The notes beneath the pieces were generated by a model, which saw nothing but the letters and a program-made list of their open reading frames with translations, did no database searches and was not told where the DNA came from. Source: CAWJAP01 sp963834365 (lineage in GTDB: Bacteria; Acidobacteriota; Vicinamibacteria; Vicinamibacterales; Vicinamibacteraceae). Taken from it: a DNA stretch of 36,300 nucleotides. Shown here piece by piece: positions 16,194 to 26,436 of the stretch. The DNA lies in NCBI GenBank assembly GCA_963834365.1, contig CAWIBS010000011.1, positions 1 to 36,300 on the forward strand, given 5' to 3'. How positions within the stretch are numbered: position 1 is the stretch's first letter; each line of letters opens with the position of its first letter. The position numbers and the translations under genes were made by a program.

Positions 16194-19149
16194 CTAGAAC
16201 GTCGCGCGTACGGCGAACTGGAACGCCCGTGGTCCGCCGGATCCGAAGACCCCGCCGGCCGTGTTCACTGCCTGGCCGAAGCTCGACGAGCGCATGTAGC
16301 CCGCATCGGCGGGATCGTTGCTGTCTCGCACCAGCACGTTCGCGAAGCCGGAGTAGTTCTTCACGTTCGTTCCGAGAATGTTCGTCACATTGAAGACGTT
16401 GAACACCTCGAGGATCGGTTCGACGCGCACGGCGCGCCACGTGAACGGGCGCGAGACGCGGATGTCGAGCGACGAGAAGCCATCGCCGAACTCCAGATTG
16501 TCGTCGACGAGAGGCAGACGCTGGCCGTTGACGCCGCCCGCGGCGTTCAACTCGTTGACCGCTTGATTGAGCTCGGCGCCGGTCGCGAACTGACGGCCGC
16601 CGGCGTTGCGCTGGAACGCGGGGACTCGGGACTGGCCGTCCGGCATCAGGATGTCCACCGGCACCGACGAGGCCATGGTCAGGATGGGTGCCACGAGGAA
16701 CCCTGCCGGCGCCTCGGTCCACGCGGCAAGCGTGAAGCGATGGCGCTGGTCGTTCGGCGTCGGTCCGTACTCGAGCCTGAGATTGGTCGGATCGACGGGC
16801 CCGTTGGCGAACGGGATCTGATCGTCGTTGGCGTAGTTCAGGGCCTTCGCCAGGGTGTAGGACGCGCGAAAGCCGGCGCGTCCGCGGCGCCGCTCGGCGC
16901 TGACGAGGAGGGCGTCGTAGTGGGTGTTCACGCTCGACTCGAGATTGACCACGCGATCGGGCCCGCCGACGACGGGGTTGAAGACTTCACCGATGGTCCG
17001 CCCGATGATGAAGTGTGTGCCGAGATTGTGCACGCCGTCGACGCGCAGCACGACGCTGGCGGGCAGCTCCCGCTGGATCCCGAGGTTCCACTGCTGCACG
17101 CTCGGATTCTGCATCGTGTTGTCGATGATGTTGATGCCCGACGCTCCGGCCCCCAGGAGGATGAAGCCGGTGAACGGATTCGCGGTCGACGGGGCTCCCG
17201 GCGGAAACTGTCCCGTGTTCTCATCGAGAAAGAAGACATTGCCGGCGCGCACTTCGATCGGCAGCGCCCGGCCGTCGAGGCCGCGCTCCAGCGACTGGAT
17301 CTGCAGCGTGATCCGGTCGTAGTAGATGCCGTAGCCGCCGTGGACGCTGGTCCGGCCGTCTCCCGGCGCCCAGTTGAAGCCGATGCGGGGGCCGAAGTTG
17401 TTGCGATCGCGCTTGCGCGTGCCCTGGAGAAACGGCTGCACGAGCGGATTGATCTCGTCGACGCGGCTGATGTTCTTGACGTCCGAATCGACCTCGTAGC
17501 GAAGACCGAGGTTCAACGTCAGGTCGGGCCTCAGGCGCCAGTCGTCCTGGACGAAGAGCGACCACGAAGTCGTTGTCCGCGTCGGGCAGCACCAGCGCCT
17601 GATCGGGCTTGCCGCTCCGAAGCGTCACCGCAAACAGCAGATCGCCATCGTCCACCCGGCCGTCGCCGTTGTGATCGAAGGTCGCGAAGTCCTCGACGAA
17701 CTCGATGCGCCCTTCCTGGAACACGCCGAGATCGAACGCACTGTCCACGCGCTGCCATTCGCCGCCGACCCGCAGGCTGTGTGCGCCACGGACCAGGCTG
17801 AGCGTGTCGGCGACCTGGAAGCGCTTCTGTGTCGTGCCCTGGGGCACGCGGAACGACGAGCCGTCGAGCATGCTCGGGAACGTGAGCTGCGGACCGGATG
17901 CGACCGGCACGATCTCGTTGTCGAAGGTGCTGAAGGACGCCGTGACGGCGTTGACGAGCGTCGGACCGAGCAGCCGTGTCCAGGTGCCGACGACCGAGTT
18001 GTAGGTGTTGCGGCTGCGCTGCCGGTACGAGTCCGAGCCGATCGCGCGGTCGAGGCTGCTCGCGCCGGTATCGTCCGCTCGTTCCGCGGCATAGCGGAGC
18101 ACCAGGGCGTCGACGTCGTTCGGCCGCCAATCCACCCGGCCCGATCCCAGGACGTCGTCGAGCGGCGCGGCGGAGAACGAACGGCGGATGGCGCGTGCGG
18201 CGACGTCGCGCTCACCGACGAGCACGGCGCCGTCCTGATTGCGGTACTCGGCGGCCCCGAACCAGAAGGCGCGCCCGGCGACGATCGGTCCTCCCGCCGC
18301 GCCGGCCACCTGCTGCCGGTCGAAGGGCAGCGAGTCGCCGGACGAACGGTCGAAGGTCGCCGGCAGCCCCTGCCAGCTGCTGTCGCGCGCAAAGAGCGAC
18401 AGCGATCCCCGCAGCCGATCGGTGCCCGATCGCGTGACGACGTTGATGACCGACGAGGCCGAGCGGCCGGACTCCGCGGTGAACCGGTTGGTCGCAATCT
18501 GGAATTCCTGAACCGATTCCTGTGTGACGTTCTGGAGCGGCCCGCCCACCACGTCGTCGTTGTTGTCGGCGCCGTCGATCGTGATGTTGCCGCCCCGTCC
18601 GAGCTGGCCGGCCGACGAGATCACCACGCTGTTCGACTTGGTCGGATCGAAATTGGGCGCCGGCGCGTTGCCTGGCACGAGGAACGCCAGTTCCAGGAAG
18701 TTCCGGCCATTGAGCGGCAGCGCATCGATGGCCGTCGAGGGAATGACCGCGTCGATGACCGAGCGGGTCGTGTCGACGGTCACGGCCTCGGCGGTGACGT
18801 CGACCGATTCCTGGACGGCTGCCACCGTGAGCACGAAGTCGAACGCCACGATCTGACCCACCTCGAGCACGACGCCGGCCCGCCGTGCCACCGCGAATCC
18901 GGTGGCCGAGACCGAGACGTCGACGACCCCCGGCGGCAGGTTGGCGACGACGTAGCTGCCGTCGCTCGCCACAGGGACGACGCGGGACAGTCCCGTGTCG
19001 CGTCCCGTGATCGTGATGCTCGCGGTTGGCACGGCCATGCCACGGCCGTCGCGCACCCCACCGCGTATCGTCGCCGTCGTCTGCGCGGACGCCGGCGCGA
19101 CGACGAGGAGCGCCAGGTACCTGCCGAGGACACCGATCGCCACACACAT
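16194..19149 (-). CDS. Oar-like TonB-dependent receptor with carboxypeptidase-regulatory domain, frameshifted
   Basis: An outer-membrane receptor of ~984 residues after repair. It has a signal peptide (ALLVVAPASAQ), an N-terminal carboxypeptidase-regulatory/CNA-B-like domain (ATIRGGVRDGRGMAVPTASI to ~residue 105), a plug domain (PLNGRNFLELAFLVPG; NITIDGADNNDDVVGGP; FTAESGRSASSVINVVTRSG) and a beta-barrel ending in aromatic-rich AFQFAVRATF. The frame breaks near 17567, where one surplus G separates DNDFV from SLFVQDDWRLRPDLTLNLGL. A calcium-loop-like segment DHNGDGRVDDGD is at 17641-17676. The start at 19149 was chosen because it leads into the signal peptide. It is divergent from the ADOP gene (201 bp apart) and followed by the APC permease. 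Confidence 0.87.
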
Positions 19150-19350
19150 CCCATAAGCTCCACCCTCGGGAGCAGCCGTCCGGCCGCTCGAGCTGCGTTC
19201 AGGCACGTAGGATGGATCGCGATCGAGAGGCAAACCCAGTACTCGAAGACACTAACCGCCCGCTGCGTTTGGACGGATGCCGACTCCGGAGGCGCCACAA
19301 ACCGCTCGTTGCTACCAGCGCGTGCCATAGAATCCGCGCAGGCCTGACCC

Positions 19351-21870
19351 ATGACGCCCTTGTTCCGTCGTCTTCGTGCCCGCATCCGTCATCGGCATCT
19401 CGACACCGGGTTGCGGCAGGAGCCGGCACGTGAGGCCGCACACGGCGTGTGGATCGCCTCCTGGTTCGAAAGCATGTGGCAGGACGTGGGATACGCGCTC
19501 CGCACTCTGCGTCGAGGGCCCGGCTTCACGCTCGTCGCGCTTGTGACGCTCGCGCTGGGCATTGGCGCCACCAGTGCCATCTTCAGCGTCGTCCAGGGAG
19601 TGCTCCTGGCACCGCTGCCGTTCCGGAACGCAGAGAGCCTGTACCGAATCACCACGCTCTATCCCGACGGCACGCCCTATTCGCTGTCGCCGCCCGATTT
19701 CATGAGCGTGCGCGCGCGGACGCTCACGTTCGAGCAGGTTGAAGCGCTGTCGAGCCGGATGTTCACGATGCTCGGCGCGGGCGAACCGATCGAGATTCGC
19801 GGGACGAGCGTGAGCGACGGCTTGTTCGCTCAGCTCGGGTTCCGCGTCGCGCTCGGCCGCGGTCTGCTTCCGGAGGAGAATCAGCCTGGACGCGACAGGG
19901 TCGTCGTACTCGATCACGGGTTCTGGCAGCGGCAGTTCGGCGGCGATCCGGGCGTGCTTGGCCGGACGCTCACGTTTGCGGGTGCGCCGATGGAGATCGT
20001 CGGCGTTCTCGCTCCAGGGGCGCAGGCGCTCGAAAGCACTGATGTCTACGTGCCGCTCACCTACGACGAGCGGTTCAACGCGTCGACGGCAGAAGGGCGG
20101 CGCGGTGAGTTCCTGACGGTAGTCGGACGCGCGAAGTCCGGCGTGGTGACCGCGCAGGTCGACACCGACCTGCGGCGGATTGGCAGCGAGCTCCAGACCG
20201 CGTTTCGCGAGACGAACGACACCCTCACGTTCAACGCGCTGCCCCTGCGCGACGTGCTGCTCGGCGACGTGCGAACGCCGCTCTTCGTCCTGTTCGGCGC
20301 CGTGGGCTTCGTGCTCATGGTCGCCTGCGCGAACGTCGCCAACCTCCTCCTGGCCCGGGCGTCCGCGCGTCAGACCGAGCTGGCCGTGCGCGCGGCGCTG
20401 GGCGCCGGACGGCGCCGACTGCTCCGGCAGTTGCTCACGGAGGCCCTCGTGCTGGGCGTCGCGGGCGCCGCCATCGGGCTTGCGATTGCCTACCTGGCGA
20501 CGTGGGCGCTCGTTGCGGCCCAGCCCGCCGACATTCCGCGCCTCGAGAACGTCGGCGTGAACGCGGCTGTGGTCTGGTTCACGCTGCTCGTGGCGCTCGC
20601 GACGAGCCTGACGTTCGGAACGCTGCCGGCCCTGCAGTCGAGCGGAACCCGCCTGCCCGTCGCACTGCGCGAGAGCACGCGCGGCGGCGCCGGCAGGGGC
20701 GGACACCGGATGCGGGCGGCGCTCGTCGTCGTCGAGATGGCGCTGGCCGTGGTGCTGCTCGTCGGCGCCGGGCTGCTCGTCCGGAGCTTCGTGCAGTTGA
20801 CGCGGGTCAATCCGGGGTTCCAGCCGGAGCAGGTCATCGCGTTCCGTGTGACGCTTCAAGGCGAGCGGTATCGCGAGGATGCGCCGACACGTGCCCGCGT
20901 TGGCGAGATGCTGGAACGCCTGCGCGCACTGCCCGGCGTGACGTCGGTGGCGGCCACCAACGTGCTGCCCTTCAGCGGCCGCGGCTCGATGGTCGGCTTC
21001 CTGGTCGAAGGCGCCGCGCCGCCTCCGCCGAACGTCAATGCGGAGATCGCGCTCGCCGTCGTGACGCCCGACTACTTCCGCACGATCGGCGCTCCGCTGC
21101 GGCGCGGACGCCACATCACCGACCAGGACCATCCCGACGCCCCTCCCGTCGCGATTGCCAACGAGGCAGCGGTCCGCCGCTGGTTTCCGGGTCAGGACCC
21201 GATCGGCCGGCGCGTGAACACCAACGGCGTCTCGCGGGAGGTCGTCGGCGTCGTCGCCGACATCGTGCAGCGCAGCGCTGCGGATCCGGCGACGCCTTCG
21301 CTGTTCGTGCCGCTCGCGCAGCGGGCAATGCGGGCGGTCAAGGTTGTCGTCCGGACAACGGGCGACCCGGCCTCGATCGCGTCCGTGATCCCGCCGGCGA
21401 TTCGCGCCGTCGATCGCGACCTCGCGATTGCGGACCTCGCGCCGCTCACCGATCTCGTGGCGCGATCGATGGCGAGGCCGCGCTTCTACACGGGCCTGCT
21501 GACGCTCTTTGCCGCCGTCGGCCTCAGCCTGGCGGCAACGGGTATCTTCGGTGTCATGAGCTACGCCGTCGCGCAGCGTACGCGCGAGATCAGCATCCGG
21601 ATGGCGCTCGGCGCGCACCGTGCCGACGTGCTGGGGATGATTGTCCGCCGAGCGGTCGCCCTGGCGCTCACGGGGGCTGGCTGTGGCCTCGTCCTGGCGG
21701 TTGTGCTCACGCGGTTTCTCCAAGGGCAACTCTTCGGTGTCACACACCTCGATCCCCTGACGTTCGGCGCCGTGATCGTCGTGCTCGTCGTCAGCGCCAC
21801 CGTGGCGTCCTTCCTGCCGGCGCGCAGGGCGGCGAAGCTCGACCCCGCGACGGCACTACGCGAAGGCTGA
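19351..21870 (+). CDS. ADOP-type ABC transporter permease (MacB/FtsX fold), second copy
   Basis: A second 839-residue duplicated orphan permease, intact. The N-terminus (MTPLFRRLRARIRHRHLDTG, then LRQEPAREA) is of the ADOP sub-type without a padR partner and is again short of the usual helical region. Next comes WQDVGYALRTLRRGPGFTLV and the first membrane helix (ALGIGATSAIFSVVQGVLLA), a periplasmic MacB domain, three helices (~residues 310-430), the second unit starting MRAALVVVEMALAVVLLVGA, and a final FtsX domain with RTREISIRMALGAHRADV. It resembles the permease at 2494-4983 in every block but is clearly diverged, so the two are paralogues, not a recent duplication. No ATPase is adjacent and no regulator is coupled to it. 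Substrate unknown. Confidence 0.9.
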   Translation: MTPLFRRLRARIRHRHLDTGLRQEPAREAAHGVWIASWFESMWQDVGYALRTLRRGPGFTLVALVTLALGIGATSAIFSVVQGVLLAPLPFRNAESLYRITTLYPDGTPYSLSPPDFMSVRARTLTFEQVEALSSRMFTMLGAGEPIEIRGTSVSDGLFAQLGFRVALGRGLLPEENQPGRDRVVVLDHGFWQRQFGGDPGVLGRTLTFAGAPMEIVGVLAPGAQALESTDVYVPLTYDERFNASTAEGRRGEFLTVVGRAKSGVVTAQVDTDLRRIGSELQTAFRETNDTLTFNALPLRDVLLGDVRTPLFVLFGAVGFVLMVACANVANLLLARASARQTELAVRAALGAGRRRLLRQLLTEALVLGVAGAAIGLAIAYLATWALVAAQPADIPRLENVGVNAAVVWFTLLVALATSLTFGTLPALQSSGTRLPVALRESTRGGAGRGGHRMRAALVVVEMALAVVLLVGAGLLVRSFVQLTRVNPGFQPEQVIAFRVTLQGERYREDAPTRARVGEMLERLRALPGVTSVAATNVLPFSGRGSMVGFLVEGAAPPPPNVNAEIALAVVTPDYFRTIGAPLRRGRHITDQDHPDAPPVAIANEAAVRRWFPGQDPIGRRVNTNGVSREVVGVVADIVQRSAADPATPSLFVPLAQRAMRAVKVVVRTTGDPASIASVIPPAIRAVDRDLAIADLAPLTDLVARSMARPRFYTGLLTLFAAVGLSLAATGIFGVMSYAVAQRTREISIRMALGAHRADVLGMIVRRAVALALTGAGCGLVLAVVLTRFLQGQLFGVTHLDPLTFGAVIVVLVVSATVASFLPARRAAKLDPATALREG

Positions 21871-21907
21871 CGAGCCTCACCCGCCGGCATTCACTAGTGT
21901 TGACAAC

Positions 21908-21954
21908 GGGCCCGCCAAGGTGGCGCCGGGCTTCAGCCCGGCCAACGCGGGCCC
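21908..21954. repeat. Nested extragenic palindrome
   Basis: The outer arms GGGCCCGC (21908-21915) and GCGGGCCC (21947-21954) enclose an inner perfect inverted repeat GCCGGGC-TTCA-GCCCGGC (21925-21942). It lies 38 bp after the ADOP stop, in the 219-bp gap before the methyltransferase. It could act as a transcription stop or be a REP-like extragenic palindrome; related hairpins with a TTCA loop occur at 24274. No T-tract follows. Confidence 0.6.
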
Positions 21955-22089
21955 GGGCAGGCCTGAAGGCTTGCGCCACATTGTCGACACAAGTGAACCC
22001 TGGAGCGTGTTCATCCCGACGCCGGAGCCGGCGGTCCGCCGCTGTCTGATATGCTCCGCCGCTCCGAGACCATCGCCGCAGGAGGCTGG

Positions 22090-23103
<1,014 letters not shown>

Positions 23104-23130
23104 GAGTCAAGCGGCAGCTGTCGAGGTCCT

Positions 23131-23570
23131 TCACATCGCCATCGCTTCAATGAGGTACAGCGTCGCAGCCGTCGCGATGACACGGGTCGTACGGAAGCCG
23201 CCCTTCGTCAGCACATCGCGATATTCCTGCTCTGTCCGATTGCGTCCGCCTGTTCGTACCAGCATATTGATGTCTCGCTGCTTGGCCGGGCACGGCTGAT
23301 TGGGCGCGCACACGAGATCCTCGACGACCAGCAGGCGCGCGCTCGCGGTCATGGCTCGAAGCGTGTTCACGAGGATCTTCTGACAGTCCTGGTCGTTCCA
23401 GTCGTGGAGGATCGACTTCATCAGGTAGAGGTCCGCGCCGTTTGGAACGGCCGTGAAGAAGTTCCCGCCGACAAACTCCGCGCGTGCGATTAGGGACGGG
23501 TCAACCTGATTTTGGCAGCCTCGGCCACGCTCGGCAGATCGAAGACCACGCCTGTCGCCGTGGTGCGGCT
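23131..23570 (-). pseudogene. O-methyltransferase, C-terminal fragment
   Basis: The end of a second methyltransferase of the same type on the opposite strand. From 5' to 3' it reads TGVVFDLPSVAEAAK, then FVGGNFFTAVPNGADLYLMK with SILHDWNDQDCQKILVN, and ends YLIEAMAM at 23131. A frame change near 23513 is explained by one missing A in an A-run (AAKNQVDPSLIARAEF). The dimerisation domain and SAM motif I are absent: beyond ~23570 the sequence becomes a penicillin-acylase gene on the other strand. The gene cannot make a working enzyme as it stands. Confidence 0.75.
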
Positions 23571-23574
23571 GCCC

Positions 23575-24264
23575 GCGGGCGTGACGGACGCACGCCCGCA
23601 CGTGAACCGCGCGCTCGACTTGTTGCGTCGATGGGACGGCAACGTGCGGGCGGACAGCGGGGCGGCCGCCGTGTTCGAAGTGTGGTTCAGCCATCATCTC
23701 CGTCGCTCGGTCGTGCAGGCCGTCCTTCCTCCCGGCGCGGCGGCGCGCGTGGGCGCCGGCGACGCCAGCCGCGTGCTGCAGGTGCTGGAGGGCCATGGCT
23801 CGTGGCTGACGCGGGAGCGCCGTGACGGCATCCTCGTGGACTCGCTGGCGAGCGCGCTCACTGAGATCGAGAAGCGCCTTGGCCCCGATCCGGCGCAGTG
23901 GCAATGGGGACAGCTGCATCGAGCCGTGTTCGAGCACCCGCTCGCGGCGCGGGCAGACGCCGGAACCCGTCGACGACTCACGGTCGGCGCGTGGCCGCTC
24001 GGCGGATCGAGCGCCACACCGATGGCGGCGTCGTACCGGTCGACCGACTATCAGCTCACCGGCGGTGCCTCGTTCCGCATGGTGGCAGACGTCGGCAACT
24101 GGGCGTCGGTGGCGATCAACACGCCGGGGCAGTCCGGCGATCCGGCGAGCCCGCACTATCGCGACCTCGTGCCGCTGTGGGCCGAAGGGCGCTACTTCCC
24201 GCTCGCCTACTCGCGGGAAGCGGTGGAGAAATCGACTCGTACGATCGAGTTGAACCCGCGCTAG
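23575..24264 (+). pseudogene. Penicillin acylase family protein, C-terminal fragment
   Basis: The final ~230 residues of an Ntn-hydrolase of the penicillin amidase family. Recognisable parts are RALDLLRRWDGNVRADSGAA and AVFEVWFSHHL (beta-subunit middle) and the near-invariant C-terminal block FRMVADVGNWASVAINTPGQSGDP followed by SPHYRDLVPLWAEGRYFPL, split here for length. The signal peptide, alpha subunit and the self-cleavage nucleophile Ser (start of the beta subunit) are absent: upstream sequence is a methyltransferase fragment on the other strand. An ATG at 23512 opens the frame but lies within the foreign part. The full family is usually over 700 residues, so about two thirds is missing. 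Confidence 0.75.
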
Positions 24265-24273
24265 TAACGTAGT

Positions 24274-24316
24274 GTCCGGCTTCAGCCGGACCCTGTGGTC
24301 CGCCTAAAGGCGGACC
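24274..24316. repeat. Two adjacent extragenic hairpins
   Basis: Perfect inverted repeat GTCCGGC-TTCA-GCCGGAC (24274-24291) is followed 5 bp later by GGTCCGCC-TAAA-GGCGGACC (24297-24316). They sit 10 bp after the acylase remnant's stop and could be REP-like elements or terminators between convergent genes. The first shares its TTCA loop with the palindrome at 21925. Confidence 0.6.
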
Positions 24317-24351
24317 TACGACTGTCAACACCGTCAACTCTGGGCTTGCTG

Positions 24352-24748
24352 CCGCACGCTCCAAGGCTGCCGCGGCGGTTGTCGAGGGCAACCGCCGCCG
24401 AGAACGCGTCAGGTCACATCGACGCAGCCGCGTGCGGCGCCGCCGCGCGTGCAGCGCGGCGAATAGCGGCCGCACGCTCCAAGGCTGCCACGGCGGTTGT
24501 CGAGGGCAACCGCCGTCGAACGGTCAGGTCACATCGACGCAGCCGCGTGCGGCGCCGCCGCGCGTTGCAGCGCGGCGAATAGCGTCCGCACGCTCAAAGG
24601 CTGCCGCGGCGGTTGTCGAGGGCAACCGCCGCCGAGAACGGCAGGCACGCAGCCGCGTGCGGCGCCGCCGCGCGTTGCAGCGCGGCGAATAGCGGCCGCA
24701 CGCTCAAAGGCTGCCGCGGCGGTTGTCGAGGGCAACCGCCGCCGAGAA
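24352..24748. repeat. Tandem ~115-bp repeat, three and a half copies
   Basis: Units start at 24352 (118 bp), 24470 (116 bp), 24586 (110 bp) and 24696 (53 bp, partial), each beginning CCGCACGCTC. Each contains the hairpin GCGGCGGTTG-TCGAGGG-CAACCGCCGC and a second GC-rich palindromic part (GTGCGGCGCCGCCGCGCG). In unit 2 the hairpin's outer G-C pair is A-T, so pairing is kept by a double change. Length differences fall between the hairpin and the second part. The array fills the ~490-bp gap between the acylase remnant and greB and ends 7 bp from the greB stop. I see no gene in it. A fifth, dispersed copy is at 26221. Confidence 0.85.
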
Positions 24749-24754
24749 ACAGCG

Positions 24755-25243
24755 CTAGCGCAGGTCGTCGTAGCGAACCGCGATGATCTCGAGGCGGTCG
24801 GGGCCGCGCGGCGCGCGAAGCGTCACCGTGTCGCCGACCTTTGCCGTCAGCAGCGCCCTGGCCAGCGGAGAGCGCCAGGAGACGCGAGCGTCGCCGGAGT
24901 CGAGCTCGTCGACGCCCACGATGGTGACGTCGCGCTCGTCGCCGCTCTGGTACTGGATCGTGACGGTCGCGCCGAAATGCACCCGCTCGTGCGTCTTTCC
25001 CGAGTTGTCCACCACCGTGGCCCGGTCGAGGCTCTTCGACAGGTAGCGGATACGGCGGTCGATCTCGCGCAGCTTCCGCTTGCCGTAGATGTAGTCGCCA
25101 TTTTCCGAGCGATCGCCGTTGCCCGCGGCCCACGTCACGGTCGTGACGATCGGCGGCCGCTCCACCTTCCACAGGCGTGCGAGCTCCTCCTGCAGTCGCC
25201 GGTAGCCGCCCGGCGTGATGTAGTTCTTGACCTCGTCACTCAT
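24755..25243 (-). CDS. greB: Transcription elongation factor GreB
   Basis: A 162-residue Gre factor, which enters the secondary channel of RNA polymerase and stimulates cleavage of backtracked RNA. The N-terminal coiled coil contains ITPGGYRRLQEELARLWKVE and the acidic-tip region GNGDRSENGDYIYGKRKLRE (the DxxEN pattern), followed by IDRRIRYLSKSL. The C-terminal FKBP-like domain has VHFGATVTIQYQSGDE and ISWRSPLARALL-like sequence (here VSWRSPLARALLTAKVGDTV). The tip-plus-basic pattern and 'YIYGKRKLREID' are GreB rather than GreA type. The ATG overlaps the stop of the creatininase-like gene (ATGA), so the pair is translationally coupled. Confidence 0.92.
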   Translation of the reverse strand: MSDEVKNYITPGGYRRLQEELARLWKVERPPIVTTVTWAAGNGDRSENGDYIYGKRKLREIDRRIRYLSKSLDRATVVDNSGKTHERVHFGATVTIQYQSGDERDVTIVGVDELDSGDARVSWRSPLARALLTAKVGDTVTLRAPRGPDRLEIIAVRYDDLR

Positions 25244-26140
25244 GGCGTTCTCATTCGCCGTTTGGACGCGTCGAACGCCTTCGCCGTGATCCTCGCGCGA
25301 TACGAGGCCAGCTTTCGGCCGATCTCGATGGTGCGGCTGAGAGGGGCCAGGTCGACGCCATGAAGAGTGAACAGTCCCGCCTTCACCCGCTGGTCAGCTC
25401 GAATCAAGTTTGGATCCTGCACCGCCGTCTGCGCCTCGTAATACAAGTCGTCGTGGATGCCGTTCCGCCAGTCCGCCCGGCGGTCGGCAGCTTCTCCCTG
25501 AGGTGGCGCCTTGTCGATCTGGGTGATGCCCAGCCTCTTGAGGAAGTCGTAGCTCCACTTATCCTCCTCGTAGTACTCGCGCAGGTAGTGGACGCGCGTC
25601 GTGCTCGGCCTCCCACTTCCGATTGAGGGCCGTGGCGACGTGTTCCATGCCGGCCTGGTTCCCACCGCTGTCGCCGAGCAGAATGATGTCCATGAACCCA
25701 TGCGCCTTGTAGCTCCGGCAGATATCGGTGAGCAGCGCCTCGAACGTCGCAGGCTCGACGCTGATCGTGCCGGCGAACTGCATGTGGCCGGTCGGCTTCG
25801 GCTCGATGTCGCCTTCGGGCACGAACTTCACGATCGGAGCGATGAGCGCGTGTCCGATCTCCCGTGCGATGTACGGCAGGACCGTCTGCAGGACGAAGTT
25901 GTGCTTGCCGCCCGCCACGTACGGCCCGTTCTGCTCCACACCACCGGTGCCGATGATGATCGTCGTCGTACCGCTGCGCACCGCCTCGCGGACGTCCATG
26001 AAGGTCAACTCTTCGGCCCAGAGGCTCTCGCCCGCGGCGATCGGGCGGGGAGCATCTGGCGTGATTCGATTCTGCGCGGCGGCCGATGAGGCGCCGAGCG
26101 CCAGCGTCAACCCGAGGGCGAGAGAGCCCGCGACACGCAT
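25240..26140 (-). CDS. Secreted creatininase-family protein, frameshifted
   Basis: A creatininase-fold protein with a clear signal peptide (SLALGLTLALGASSAAAQ). The family's first motif appears as GGVEQNGPYVAGGKHNF and the later one as LLGDSGGNQ. In characterised members these read ExHGPHLPxxTD and NGHGGN, so several metal ligands are replaced (His to Asn, Asp to His, His to Ser). A frame change near 25597 (WEAEH to TRVHYLREYYEEDKWSYDFL) needs one base removed. The C-terminal part has LYYEAQTAVQDPNLIRADQR. Repaired length is ~299 residues. The reaction is uncertain; the altered site and export set it apart from cytoplasmic creatininase. It is coupled to greB by an ATGA overlap. Confidence 0.75.
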
Positions 26141-26220
26141 CTGAACCTCCGTCAACAGCCGCACGTGGCTGCACGCAGCAATGGTTCGGCACTGGCTCGT
26201 CACCGCCCTGCCGGCAGGCC

Positions 26221-26316
26221 TGCGTGCGGCGCCGCCGCGCGCCCAGCGCTGCGAACAGCTGCCGCACGCTCGAAGGGCTGCCCGCGGCGGTTGCTGAGGG
26301 CAACCGCCGCCCGAAC
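26221..26316. repeat. Dispersed copy of the ~115-bp repeat
   Basis: This stretch matches the units at 24352-24748 in the same orientation but in a rotated order: GTGCGGCGCCGCCGCGCG first, then CCGCACGCTCGAAGGGCTG and the hairpin GCGGCGGTTG-CTGAGGG-CAACCGCCGC. The stem is identical while the loop differs (CTGAGGG instead of TCGAGGG). It lies in the 296-bp gap upstream of the creatininase-like gene, so repeat copies flank the creatininase-greB operon on both sides. Confidence 0.8.
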
Positions 26317-26337
26317 AAGCCACACCGCGCCCCTCTG

Positions 26338-26363
26338 GTCGGGCGCCGCCTCAGGCGCCCGAC
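26338..26363. terminator. Strong inverted repeat downstream of the CBM9-like gene
   Basis: Perfect 10-bp inverted repeat GTCGGGCGCC-gcctca-GGCGCCCGAC. On the minus strand it lies ~75 bp after the stop of the CBM9-like gene and upstream of the creatininase-like gene. A transcription stop is possible, but there is no T-run, and it may be another extragenic palindrome. Confidence 0.4.
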
Positions 26364-26436
26364 GGCAGCCCTGGATCCTCGGCGCTACTCGGCCGGCCCT
26401 GAGCCGGGGCGGCCGGCGCCTCGGGGGCTGCATCCC

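Noticed and set aside
15045..17801. A 918-codon open frame on the plus strand
   Set aside because: It is antisense to the APC permease and TonB-dependent receptor, is made almost wholly of Arg, Asp, Glu, Gly, Ala and His, and has no domain-like pattern. It is a codon-bias shadow.
19312..21747. An 811-codon open frame on the minus strand
   Set aside because: It lies antisense to the intact ADOP permease, with low-complexity charged composition and no recognisable motif.
24352..24748. CRISPR array
   Set aside because: Whole ~115-bp units are repeated without unique spacers of constant length; there are no cas genes nearby.
24497..25363. A plus-strand open frame running from the repeat array into greB
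   Set aside because: It consists of repeat translation (Arg/Ala-rich) followed by the antisense of greB.
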